Below, piece by piece: positions 48,603 to 56,316 of a stretch of DNA of 64,000 nt. Below the pieces are notes generated by a model that was not told the DNA's origin, ran no database searches, and was given only the letters and a program-made list of their open reading frames with translations. Both the position numbers and the translations under genes were made by a program. The stretch covers positions 4,251,001-4,315,000 of the forward strand of contig NZ_CP124576.1 in NCBI RefSeq assembly GCF_000281715.2, given 5' to 3'. This stretch comes from Sphingobium sp. AP49 (GTDB lineage Bacteria; Pseudomonadota; Alphaproteobacteria; Sphingomonadales; Sphingomonadaceae). Position 1 is the first letter of the stretch. Every line of letters begins with the position of its first letter.

Positions 48603-49364
48603 ATGATCGAGTTGCTGCGGGCGCCCAGCCTGGGCACGCTGCCCCATGGCTTTGCCGGAAGAAGCGGCGGCGTTTCAACCGGCATATGCGCCGGCCTGAA
48701 CGTCGGCCTGGGATCAGAGGATGACCGGCTGGCGGTGCTCCGCAACCGGGATCTGGCGCGCGACGCGCTCCTGCCGGGCGCGACGCTGGTGACCGTGCGG
48801 CAGGTGCATTCGGCCGATGTGGTGACCGTGACCGCGCCAATCGCCGAGACGGAACGCCCGGATGCAGACGCGATGGTGACCCGCACCCCCGGGCTGATCC
48901 TGGGCATATTGACCGCCGATTGCGTGCCCGTGCTGTTCGTCGACGCCAAGGCCGGCGTGATCGGCGCCGCCCATGCGGGATGGAAAGGCGCGATCGCGGG
49001 CGTGACCGACAGCACCATCGCGGCGATGGAGGCCCTGGGCGCATCGCGCGACGGCATCGCCTGCGCGATCGGCCCGTGCATAGGGCGCGCCGCCTATGAG
49101 GTGACGCTCGATTTTGCCGAGCGGTTTGAACGCGACAACGCAGACAATGCGCGCTTCTTCGGTGCCGGCCGGCCGGGCCACTGCCAGTTCGACATTGCCG
49201 CCTATGTCGCCTCGCGACTGCAGGCGGGCGGGATTGGCCAGATCACGCTGCTTGACGAGGACACCTATAGCCAACCCGAGCGCTTCTACAGCTATCGGCG
49301 GTCCTGCCACCGCGGCGAAGGCGATTATGGCCGGCAGATATCGATGATTGCGCTGCCGGTTTAA
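48603..49364 (+). CDS. pgeF: Peptidoglycan editing factor PgeF (YfiH/DUF152)
   Basis: 253 residues. Laccase-like fold signature: TVRQVHSADVVTV, LGILTADCVPVLFVD (Cys and zinc ligands), AAHAGWKGAIAGV, and GPCIGRAAYEV. YfiH-type proteins hydrolyse or correct miscoupled peptidoglycan dipeptides; others act as purine nucleoside phosphorylases. Either could apply. Good ATG start; no partner gene nearby. Confidence 0.88.
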   Translation: MIELLRAPSLGTLPHGFAGRSGGVSTGICAGLNVGLGSEDDRLAVLRNRDLARDALLPGATLVTVRQVHSADVVTVTAPIAETERPDADAMVTRTPGLILGILTADCVPVLFVDAKAGVIGAAHAGWKGAIAGVTDSTIAAMEALGASRDGIACAIGPCIGRAAYEVTLDFAERFERDNADNARFFGAGRPGHCQFDIAAYVASRLQAGGIGQITLLDEDTYSQPERFYSYRRSCHRGEGDYGRQISMIALPV

Positions 49365-49374
49365 GGTGGGGCTT

Positions 49375-49392
49375 CAATCCGGAACGGGATTG
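49375..49392. promoter_or_regulatory. Possible regulator-binding palindrome upstream of the FadR-type gene
   Basis: CAATCC-GGAACG-GGATTG, 6-bp arms, 9 nt before the first candidate start of the GntR/FadR gene. FadR sites are usually TNGTNNNACNA, so match is weak and this is positional inference. Confidence 0.25.
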
Positions 49393-49400
49393 GTGCAGGG

Positions 49401-50195
49401 ATGTGGGCGATTATGAGCGCGCCCCTTCCCCCGATCGACCCGGCTCTGCCAGGCTGGAGCCATGAAGGCGGCGGCCGGCTGTATCAGCAGCTCGCCCGCA
49501 AGCTATTCGCGCAACTGGCGAGCGGACAATATGCAGTTGGCGACCGGCTGCCACCCGAACGCGAACTGGCGATCGACCATGATGTCAGCCGCCCCACCGT
49601 CCGTGAGGCGATCATCGCGCTGGAGGTCCAGGGATTGGTCGAGGTCCGGATCGGGTCGGGCGCCTATGTCGTGCGCATCCCGGGCCAGGTCGATGCACCG
49701 GGCTTCAGCATCACCGCCTTCGAGATGATGGAGGCCCGGCTGGCGATCGAGGGCGAGGCTGCGGCGCTCGCTGCCCGGCATATCCAGGACGACGAACTGG
49801 ACATGCTGGATATGCTGGTGGAGCGCATAGCCAGCGCCAATCTGCACCATGGTGACGCCTATGAGGTCGATCGCGACTTCCATATGCTGATTGCTCAGGC
49901 GACCCGCAACGCCGCGCTGATCGAAATCATCGGGCGGCTTTGGGAGATGCGGCGGAGCTCACCGGAAACCCGCCTGCTGCTGGCCAAGGCACGGACAGCC
50001 AAGGTGACGCCGGTGGTTGAGGAGCATCGCGCCATTGCTCTGGCGATCCGATCGCGTGATCCGGACGCGGCACGTGCGGCCATGCGGGGCCATCTCGCGG
50101 CAGTAATCGATCATCTTCTGTTCGCAACGGGGGATGGAGCGGTTGGTGTTGCTTGTGCTGAAGCGGCTGACGATGGTTCAGGTCAGCTGGGATGA
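49401..50195 (+). CDS. GntR/FadR-family transcriptional regulator
   Basis: 264 residues if started at ATG 49401; an in-frame ATG at 49413 is equally possible. wHTH about residues 25-90 (LFAQLASGQYAVGDRLPPER, then DVSRPTVREAIIALE) and an FCD helical domain (about 110-250) with metal-site Asp/His (DRDFHMLIAQA, EEHRAIALAI). Target genes unknown. The last chromosomal gene before the island boundary at 50.3 kb. Confidence 0.87.
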   Translation: MWAIMSAPLPPIDPALPGWSHEGGGRLYQQLARKLFAQLASGQYAVGDRLPPERELAIDHDVSRPTVREAIIALEVQGLVEVRIGSGAYVVRIPGQVDAPGFSITAFEMMEARLAIEGEAAALAARHIQDDELDMLDMLVERIASANLHHGDAYEVDRDFHMLIAQATRNAALIEIIGRLWEMRRSSPETRLLLAKARTAKVTPVVEEHRAIALAIRSRDPDAARAAMRGHLAAVIDHLLFATGDGAVGVACAEAADDGSGQLG

Positions 50196-50252
50196 GCCGA
50201 GATGCGCGGCTTTTGGGTCTGACGAGGGCGCATATGGGTTTAGAGAAGACAT

Positions 50253-50282
50253 AAAAAGCCGCCCCGGGATGATCCGAGACGG
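50253..50282 (-). terminator. Terminator of the truncated tRNA
   Basis: On the minus strand: CCGTCTCGG pairs with CCGGGGCGG (two G-U), followed by TTTTT. It lies 16 nt after the tRNA-like CCA, the usual layout for a tRNA terminator, although the tRNA body is missing here. Confidence 0.65.
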
Positions 50283-50298
50283 TTTGGTCTGTTGGTGT

Positions 50299-50316
50299 TG
50301 GTTGCGGGAGTAGGAT
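50299..50316 (-). other. tRNA 3'-end fragment, probable attachment site of an integrated element
   Basis: The minus strand reads ATCCTACTCCCGCAACCA: T-loop end, a T-stem side, acceptor strand TCCCGCA, discriminator A and CCA. A72 before the discriminator is a trait of initiator tRNA-fMet, so that gene is the best guess. No D arm or anticodon arm is found for at least 100 nt upstream on the minus strand. Interpreted as one half of a duplicated att site left by tyrosine-recombinase integration, with the whole tRNA expected at the far end of the element. Confidence 0.6.
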
Positions 50317-50653
50317 CTCTCACGGGCCTCAGGACAAGACTAACACAATGATGTTTCGTGATATTTCCCAACAACCTTCCGAACAGTCCCCTTGCAGTAC
50401 CCCCATAAAGAACAATATGTGATGAGACGTGCAGATGTTTCGCTTAACCGAAATTCCTACACCCCCAGCTCGATAACCAGTGCAAGCGCGATGTCTCATT
50501 TTGGCCGATTTCAGTCAGGCAGCTTATGAAACGCAGATCACAAAAAGCTGACATCGCTGGATCAATTAAACAGCAGAATTCATGCTCCAAGCAAGGAAAT
50601 GCTGATAAGGTAAATTCAGCTAACGCGCGTTCCCCAAACGTTTCCTCGCTCGT
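50317..50653. other. Intergenic region at the island's left edge
   Basis: No convincing gene. Visibly AT-richer than the chromosome to the left. A 63-codon plus-strand open frame at 50526-50717 shares the sequence with the 3' end of the TIGR02391 gene and has no recognisable features, so it is not called. Confidence 0.5.
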
Positions 50654-51136
50654 TTACGAGGGGTCAATTTGGCGCTCCTCCAACCTCCTTAACAGCACAG
50701 AAGCAAGCGAAAGATGATCTAAGCAACGGCCTATCGGATCAACATTAATGTCATGACCACGCGGATTGCGTATGGCAGCCATGGCACCAGCAAATATGAA
50801 ACGGTAGCCACTTTGCTCGTCGATGTCGCTCGTTGTCAGCAAAGGCGTCAGTTTTATCTTAGGTGCGTTATCTGAAAATGCGGCCATCATGAGTTTCTGG
50901 CCGCTTTCATTAACGCCTGAAATTTTCTTAACCTCCAAGTCGATAAATTTGAACGCCTCAAATGTTGCTTGAGAGTAATGGCCGTCATCAAACAGCTTGA
51001 TCGATGTGACCGCAATTGCCGGATGTATATTCCGCTCCTCGAACGGATGCACCTCGTTACTGCTCAGATCAGAGGTGACGCCTAGGCTTGCCGCGGCACG
51101 CACCAGCCGTTCGAATGCGACCAAAGACTCACTCAT
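50654..51136 (-). CDS. TIGR02391 family (Ymh) HEPN-type protein
   Basis: 160 residues from ATG 51136, which overlaps the DUF5343 stop (ATGAGTGA). The family pattern is strong: HPAIAVTSIKLFDDGHYSQA, then EAFKFIDLEVKK, GQKLMMAAFS, and YRFIFAGAMAAIRNPRGHD. RNPRGH gives R-x4-H, the HEPN ribonuclease motif. TIGR02391 genes occur in phage and defence islands. Paired with DUF5343 as one coupled unit; a toxin- or RNA-directed role is likely but not shown. Confidence 0.85.
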   Translation of the reverse strand: MSESLVAFERLVRAAASLGVTSDLSSNEVHPFEERNIHPAIAVTSIKLFDDGHYSQATFEAFKFIDLEVKKISGVNESGQKLMMAAFSDNAPKIKLTPLLTTSDIDEQSGYRFIFAGAMAAIRNPRGHDINVDPIGRCLDHLSLASVLLRRLEERQIDPS

Positions 51137-51818
51137 CAATCAAGTTCGCCCGGATGCTCTTGAATATGGCATCGTACGTTTCTTGTGTACCGCCCGCTGG
51201 CAGGTTAATCTCGATCCGTACCGTCATGGCCATCTCTCGACGACCATCTTTCGGACCGTGTTTCAAATCGGGCGTATCTCCAGAGCGAGCTGTATCAATG
51301 ACCACGTCTGCTGTCCTAGTACGCTTAGCAGACGTCGCGCGTGTTTTCATTTGCCTAGTCTTGGGCACGCCGTTTTTCGGAGATGTCTCGTTAGCTTGAG
51401 CATGACCGGCCAGTGTACGGAATGCTTGAAAAAGACCTGCCTGTCGCCCTCCGATAACTTCACTAGTCTTATCAGTAGTGCGAAAATATGATATAAGGTC
51501 CTGCCGCCCTAAAGACCAAGCATCGTCGCCACGTATTTCAAAGAGATCCTTGTAAGAATCTCTGATCAAACCTTCAAATGCCGACTGAAAAGCGTCCTCA
51601 CCGAGGACAAAAACATCGTGTCCGATCTTGGTTCTCTTGCCTTTTTCATCAAGGACACCAATGAACTGCAATGCGTTGATAACATAGCTTTCGTTGTTTG
51701 GAGCAAGCGAAAATTTTTTGACCGTTTCAGACGAGACAGACACCGGGAAATTTTTTCGAAGGTAGCCGATCATCTGAACCACGCTGCCGGGACCAGAAAT
51801 GTATGGATGCGATGCCAA
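51129..51818 (-). CDS. DUF5343-domain protein
   Basis: 229 residues if begun at TTG 51818, which has AAGGGG 7 nt upstream and gives the family's usual N-terminus (ASHPYISGPGSVVQMIGYL); starts further upstream (ATG 51857, TTG 51890) lack an SD. DUF5343 spans about residues 4-138, with NALQFIGVLDEKGKRTKIGH and SYKDLF, then a basic linker and a C-terminal strand MTVRIEINLPAGG...IFKSIRANLIDE. Low GC compared with neighbours. Two-gene unit with the TIGR02391 gene; unknown biochemistry. Confidence 0.83.
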   Translation of the reverse strand: MASHPYISGPGSVVQMIGYLRKNFPVSVSSETVKKFSLAPNNESYVINALQFIGVLDEKGKRTKIGHDVFVLGEDAFQSAFEGLIRDSYKDLFEIRGDDAWSLGRQDLISYFRTTDKTSEVIGGRQAGLFQAFRTLAGHAQANETSPKNGVPKTRQMKTRATSAKRTRTADVVIDTARSGDTPDLKHGPKDGRREMAMTVRIEINLPAGGTQETYDAIFKSIRANLIDE

Positions 51819-52125
51819 ACCGATGCCCCTTATGCCGTGCGATCCCCATCGCGACATTTGAAGAGTAGCTAGAGTTGAAAGTAATCGCAACGCAACTTGG
51901 ACTTACTGAATTCTGAGAGCGGGAAAGCGTGGGACCAGACGATCCCGTTACCATTTCACCTGCAATTGCGAACATCGGTGCTTTGCGCGAACCTGGTCAC
52001 CGGTAGAATTTGCCGTTTCGGCTCGCCCAACAAAATGTCGGGAAGAATCTCGCCGATCTATGGCTGCTTTCGGGATCGCCGAATATGTTGCCGAACGACC
52101 GAAACGGGCGCATAGACGACGCCCG
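51819..52125. other. Intergenic region between traA and the DUF5343 gene
   Basis: About 300 nt after the traA stop (minus strand). Only short open frames with no recognisable features. It must hold the promoter for the DUF5343-TIGR02391 unit on the minus strand; no convincing -35/-10 pair was identified by eye. Confidence 0.4.
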
Positions 52126-54993
52126 TCACATGCCGATGCCAATTCCCCTTGCCCGCCCACGTTCGATATCAATCCCGTGATTGAACGCCAGATCGGCAGC
52201 CAGCGACCGGCGGCCCTCTACGGATATGCCCAGTTGGCTCTTTCGATTGGCAAGGACCGATTCAAGTTGCGGATCGCGCTCCAACGATAGCGCCATCGAA
52301 CGCATGCTGTTCTGGATGACCCGACGCCGCGGCTCATCCCCATCAACATAGGCCTGCTCAGCCGCCTGGGATTTCCGGTTCCAGTCAGCAACAAAGCGAT
52401 CTGCCCGCAGGTTCGGATCGGCGCGAACATCCCGCTCTTGCAGAATGGCGCGGCGCGCCGGCTCGGTGTCCCCCTGCGCCGCTCGACCGATCAGCGATGG
52501 CCGACGGATATAGGCGGCCTCCGCATCGCGAGCCGCATGCTCGCGAATGTCGTTGAGCCCTCTACGCGCCGCGCCCAGCTCTGCTGCCTGGTCAGGCGTC
52601 ATGGCGCTGCCCTGATCATGCATGGCGAAGATGGCTTGTACGGCGCGGGCGTGATGCTGGATGGCACCGGGGATCTCCGCTGCGACTTCGCTCGCCGTGG
52701 TGACCTCTGGCGGTGGTGCGGCCGCTTTTCCGACGGTCGGGGCAGCATTAAGCCTGAGTCCTGTAAAGGGGCTCGACTCGGGCTGCCGCACTGGCACGCG
52801 CGCCTGATCATAATCCGACGCCATATCCTTGCCCCGCTCGCGGCCGAGCGTGCGCACGAGCTTTCCCCGATCGGCAAAATCATCCCGGCCATAATGAATG
52901 TCGACCGATCGGCGATGACGCGAGAGCGCTACATAGCTGGCATGACGATCAAGGCCTGGCGTGGCCAGCACATGGACCTTGTCCACCGTCATGCCCTGCG
53001 CCTTGTGGATGGTGGCGGCATAGCCATGATCGATGTCGGCATAATCCTTATGGTCGAACCCAACGGATCGACCGTCATCCAGCATCACGCGCATGCCCAA
53101 CTGACTTACCTGGGCTACGGTGCCCAAACTGCCATTCTTCACGCCCAGGCTGCGCTCATTGCGCAAGAACATGACCCGATCGCCCTGAGCAAAGCTGCGC
53201 GCACCACGCGCGACGGTCAGGCGGACCTCCTCTCCCAATATGTCAGCGGCGCCGAGCCGCGCACGGGCCGCCTGGTTGAGGTCATACACCGCGTCATTGG
53301 TGTGGGTGAGAATGATGCGGCTGGCCTGTGGGTCTGCGATGCGATCCCGGTCCCACCGCTCGATCAGGCTGCGTCGCGCATCCTCTCTGGTCTCGGCAGC
53401 ATGGACATGGCCCTTCTCTTCATAGGCAGTGATCGCCTCATCCGTCCGACCGGTCGCCAGCGCCCGGGTGGCGTCACGCTGCCAGTCCAGCTCCTGCCGG
53501 CGGATGGACGTTATCTCCACGCTGCCATGGCGCTCGGCAATGGAGCGGAAGGATGCACCGGCCTCGATAGCCTGTAACTGCTCGGGATCGCCGACCAGGA
53601 CGACCTTGGCGCCACGCTTCTCTGCTTCCCTGCGTACTCTTTCCATCTGCCGGGTGCCAATCATCCCGGCTTCGTCGATCACCAGAATCGACCTGTCGGT
53701 CAGCAGTTCACGATCCTGCGCCCATTGATGCTCCATGCCTGCGATCGTCCGCGAGGCTATGCCTGACCCGCTTTCGAGATTTTCCGCAGCGATGCCCGAG
53801 AGCGCAGCGCCGCGCACATCATAGCCGGCCAGTTCCCATGCATCGCGGGCCACGCCCAGCATCGCGCTCTTGCCGGTGCCGGCATAGCCGATGACATTGC
53901 TCAGATCCTTCGCGCCGGTCACATGCTCGAGCGCGCCACGCTGTTCGGCCGAGAGGTCGAGCCCGCTTGCGCTGGCCTGTGCCAGCGCGCGTTCGACATG
54001 GCGATCGGCGACGCCATGATGCCGCCGCGCGTCGAGCATGGCGGTGGCCTTTTCGAGCCGCTGTTCGGTCTCCAGCATCCCGCGGGAGGTGAACCGCTCC
54101 TCCCCTCGCCCATCCTTGCCCAGCGCAACCAGATCGGGTGCGGCTTTGACCGCCGCCATGATCGCATCGAACTGATCCTTTCCCTCGCTATGGCGGTGGA
54201 CGAACATGGCGAGGTCACGGGTGGTGAAGGTTGCCTGACCGTGGGTAATGCCATCCAGGGCGATATTGGGATTGGCGAGGATCTTCTCGCCATTGGCGCG
54301 GGCAATATCGTGATGCTCTTCGAGCCTCTCGCTGGCGTGCCCTTGCTCCACCATGCGCGAGGCGGCCGGGCCGATCTTGTGCTGGGGCTCAAGTTCGATG
54401 CCCTGTGCGTCCAGGCTGCGATGATCGATGCGTGCATCGATATCCAGTTCGGCCATGCGCTCATTGACATGGTCAGCCCAGGCCTCGCGCCAATGGGTAA
54501 GAAGCTGCGTGCTGTTCCAGTCGCGGACCTTGGCGCCAAAGCCGTCTTGCGTCACCTCGCGCAGGCCCAGCATCACATGGGCATGGGGCTTGGGTTCGCC
54601 ATCAGCGCCCACATCCCAATGGACATTGAGATCGGCGACCATGCCCTGATCAACAAACTCGCGTTGGACAAAGTCACGGGCCAGGGCGATGCCTTCAGCC
54701 TGGGACAGTTCGCGGGGAATGGCGAACTCCACTTCGCGCGCCAGTTGCGCGTCCTTGCGGATCTCGGCCGCCTCGGCAGCATTCCACAGTTGCTCGCGAT
54801 CCTGCCACTCTTCAGGCGCCCCGTCGGGCAGCATCACTTCGCTGTGGACGACGCCGGCCTTGTTGGAAAAGTCATGGTGGCGATCGAGCCGCTGATCGTG
54901 CAGCCGGGAGGCGGAGCGATAGGCGGCCGCGGCCAGCGCCGAGGAGCCGACGGCGCGCGAGATGACTTTGACCGAGAAATGGTAGATCGCCAT
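52126..54993 (-). CDS. traA: Ti-type conjugative relaxase/helicase TraA (MOBQ)
   Basis: 955 residues from MAIYHFSVKVISRAVGSSAL. N-terminal MobA/MobL relaxase (about 1-230) with active-site Tyr25 (AAAAYRSASR) and the metal triad His125, His137, His139 (NVHWDVG; KPHAHVML). A UvrD/RecD-like helicase follows, Walker A GYAGTGKS (369-376) and Walker B VIDEAGMIG. A C-terminal helical tail ends the protein. Nicks oriT and unwinds the strand for transfer. Divergent from traC/traD, with oriT between. Confidence 0.93.
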   Translation of the reverse strand: MAIYHFSVKVISRAVGSSALAAAAYRSASRLHDQRLDRHHDFSNKAGVVHSEVMLPDGAPEEWQDREQLWNAAEAAEIRKDAQLAREVEFAIPRELSQAEGIALARDFVQREFVDQGMVADLNVHWDVGADGEPKPHAHVMLGLREVTQDGFGAKVRDWNSTQLLTHWREAWADHVNERMAELDIDARIDHRSLDAQGIELEPQHKIGPAASRMVEQGHASERLEEHHDIARANGEKILANPNIALDGITHGQATFTTRDLAMFVHRHSEGKDQFDAIMAAVKAAPDLVALGKDGRGEERFTSRGMLETEQRLEKATAMLDARRHHGVADRHVERALAQASASGLDLSAEQRGALEHVTGAKDLSNVIGYAGTGKSAMLGVARDAWELAGYDVRGAALSGIAAENLESGSGIASRTIAGMEHQWAQDRELLTDRSILVIDEAGMIGTRQMERVRREAEKRGAKVVLVGDPEQLQAIEAGASFRSIAERHGSVEITSIRRQELDWQRDATRALATGRTDEAITAYEEKGHVHAAETREDARRSLIERWDRDRIADPQASRIILTHTNDAVYDLNQAARARLGAADILGEEVRLTVARGARSFAQGDRVMFLRNERSLGVKNGSLGTVAQVSQLGMRVMLDDGRSVGFDHKDYADIDHGYAATIHKAQGMTVDKVHVLATPGLDRHASYVALSRHRRSVDIHYGRDDFADRGKLVRTLGRERGKDMASDYDQARVPVRQPESSPFTGLRLNAAPTVGKAAAPPPEVTTASEVAAEIPGAIQHHARAVQAIFAMHDQGSAMTPDQAAELGAARRGLNDIREHAARDAEAAYIRRPSLIGRAAQGDTEPARRAILQERDVRADPNLRADRFVADWNRKSQAAEQAYVDGDEPRRRVIQNSMRSMALSLERDPQLESVLANRKSQLGISVEGRRSLAADLAFNHGIDIERGRARGIGIGM

Positions 54994-55012
54994 GATGGCG
55001 CACCATTTACAC

Positions 55013-55055
55013 CCAAAGCAGCACGTCGGCACGATGTATAAGCGCGCCCTCAAAA
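55013..55055. other. Candidate oriT
   Basis: TAAGCGCGCCCT at 55039-55050 matches the RSF1010-type nick region TAAGTGCGCCCT at 11 of 12 positions, and the other strand (GGGCGC...TTATAC...TCG) resembles the Ti plasmid oriT. It lies between the divergent relaxase gene and traC, as expected for this family. Exact nick site not experimentally supported. Confidence 0.65.
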
Positions 55056-55165
55056 GATTTCATCTGTCTCGGGATCGCACAATCTCAGGAAATTTCAGCG
55101 CATTGAGCGTGATCGAGACGGTCGATAACCCGAATGGCCTCACACTCAACAGGAGGCTATTCTCC

Positions 55166-55492
55166 ATGCGCAAGCCACGGGACTATGATGCAGAGCTGAG
55201 AGCTCTCAACGACAAGGCCAGACAACTCAAGATCCGCAAGCAAAGCCAGCTTGGCGAGCTGGTGATGGCGACGGGGGCCGATGGGCTCAGCGCCGAGGAG
55301 CTGGCCGGGGCGCTGCTGGCGGCGGTATCGAACAGTAGCGACGCCGAGCGGGAGGCGTGGCGCAAGCGGGGCGCGGCCTTCTTTTCAGGGCAGCGGCATG
55401 ACGCTGGTCCAGGCGCTGGCGACAAATCGGGCAGCGCTGCGCCGGGTGAGGGTCGCGCGCAATCGGCTGCAGCTGAGCCAGGCGCGACATGA
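55166..55492 (+). CDS. TraC-like conjugal transfer accessory protein
   Basis: 108 residues, AGGAGG site 9 nt before the ATG. MRKPRDYDAELRALNDKARQ begins a helical N-half with LGELVMATGADGLSAEELAG, the pattern of small DNA-binding accessory proteins of Ti-like transfer systems; the C-terminal third is low-complexity. Database names vary (TraC or TraD). Its last 95 nt are shared with the next gene in another frame. Confidence 0.72.
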   Translation: MRKPRDYDAELRALNDKARQLKIRKQSQLGELVMATGADGLSAEELAGALLAAVSNSSDAEREAWRKRGAAFFSGQRHDAGPGAGDKSGSAAPGEGRAQSAAAEPGAT

Positions 55493-55730
55493 TCGGCGGG
55501 ACTGGCAGGTGAAGCGGCGCGAACGCACCCGGCATCTGATCGAGCTGGGCGGTCTGGTCGTGAAGGCTGAGCTGGTCACGCTCACGGATGATGACCGCGC
55601 GGTCATCCTCGGGATGCTCGTCGAGGCCGCGGCAAAGCTGCGTGACGATGATCGCGAGCGGCATCTGTTACTCTGGCGGCGGCGCGGACGCCGGGCGTTC
55701 GAGGCGGACGCATTGCCGCCAGCCGATTGA
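55398..55730 (+). CDS. traD: TraD-family conjugal transfer protein
   Basis: 110 residues from ATG 55398. The Ti-type TraD block ERTRHLIELGGLVVKAELVT then LTDDDRAVILGMLVEAAAKL is clear. Very basic N-terminus. Accessory component of the relaxosome. Starts inside traC, a long 95-nt overlap, and is followed 18 nt later by a small gene. Confidence 0.8.
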   Translation: MTLVQALATNRAALRRVRVARNRLQLSQARHDRRDWQVKRRERTRHLIELGGLVVKAELVTLTDDDRAVILGMLVEAAAKLRDDDRERHLLLWRRRGRRAFEADALPPAD

Positions 55731-55748
55731 GCCGCCATAGCGCCGCAG

Positions 55749-55922
55749 ATGACCCAAGCTGCAATAGACCTGCTGACCAGGACCGTGACTCGCCTGCCCG
55801 ACTGGATCCGCCATGATCTGGCGGCAAAGGATAGTGCCGTGCGTTTGCGCGCAGAAGAAACGCTGGTCGCGATGATCGCCAATGCCCTGAGCGAGGGAAC
55901 GAACGACGCCCCGCGCGATTAA
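55749..55922 (+). CDS. Small protein, DUF6771-like
   Basis: 57 residues: MTQAAIDLLTRTVTRLPDWI at the start, then a helical region with RHDLAAKDSAVRLRAEETLV. Small proteins with the WIRHDLAAKD core follow traD in sphingomonad elements; I think this is DUF6771, but name from memory. Too short to be noticed by a size cut-off. Function unknown. Confidence 0.65.
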   Translation: MTQAAIDLLTRTVTRLPDWIRHDLAAKDSAVRLRAEETLVAMIANALSEGTNDAPRD

Positions 55923-55956
55923 GGGGACGCGCCAAGCAACGGAGGATAACGGGGCG

Positions 55957-56307
55957 ATGCGTTCGGACAGCAACATCCGCCGACCGATCATCAGGACGCA
56001 CGCAAGCGGGCTGCTGACCATCATAGTCGCAACCCTTTCCTCAGCGGCTTGCGCTCAGAGCCAGCCGCGCGAGGAACCTACGATGGTCGTCTGCGCTGGA
56101 GGACGCAGTTTCCAGATCGAGGCGCGGGAAAAGGTGGCCCGCATATTCATGGAAGGACGGCAGCTTGGCCTGACGCGGCGCGCCTCGTCCCTCGGCCAGC
56201 AATATCGTTCAAGCGACGCCGCCCTGATCATCGATGGGGATTATGTGGCATTCGTTCTGAACGACGATCTTGCCTATGAAGATTGCCGTATCCGCGCCGC
56301 AAACTGA
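55957..56307 (+). CDS. MliC-like exported protein (lysozyme-inhibitor fold)
   Basis: 116 residues. An N-terminal membrane/signal segment (about 17-36, GLLTIIVATLSSAACAQ; the Ala-Ala-Cys could be a weak lipobox). The mature part follows the MliC pattern: MVVCAGGRSFQIEAREKVA, then GQQYRSSDAALIIDGDYVAF and a final Cys (YEDCRI), giving a Cys pair. MliC-type proteins inhibit c-type lysozyme in the periplasm. Prediction from pattern only. Confidence 0.6.
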   Translation: MRSDSNIRRPIIRTHASGLLTIIVATLSSAACAQSQPREEPTMVVCAGGRSFQIEAREKVARIFMEGRQLGLTRRASSLGQQYRSSDAALIIDGDYVAFVLNDDLAYEDCRIRAAN

Positions 56308-56316
56308 CGCGATGGT

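Noticed and set aside
50526..50717. 63-codon plus-strand open frame at the island edge
   Set aside because: Overlaps the 3' end of the TIGR02391 gene, no ribosome site and no recognisable features.
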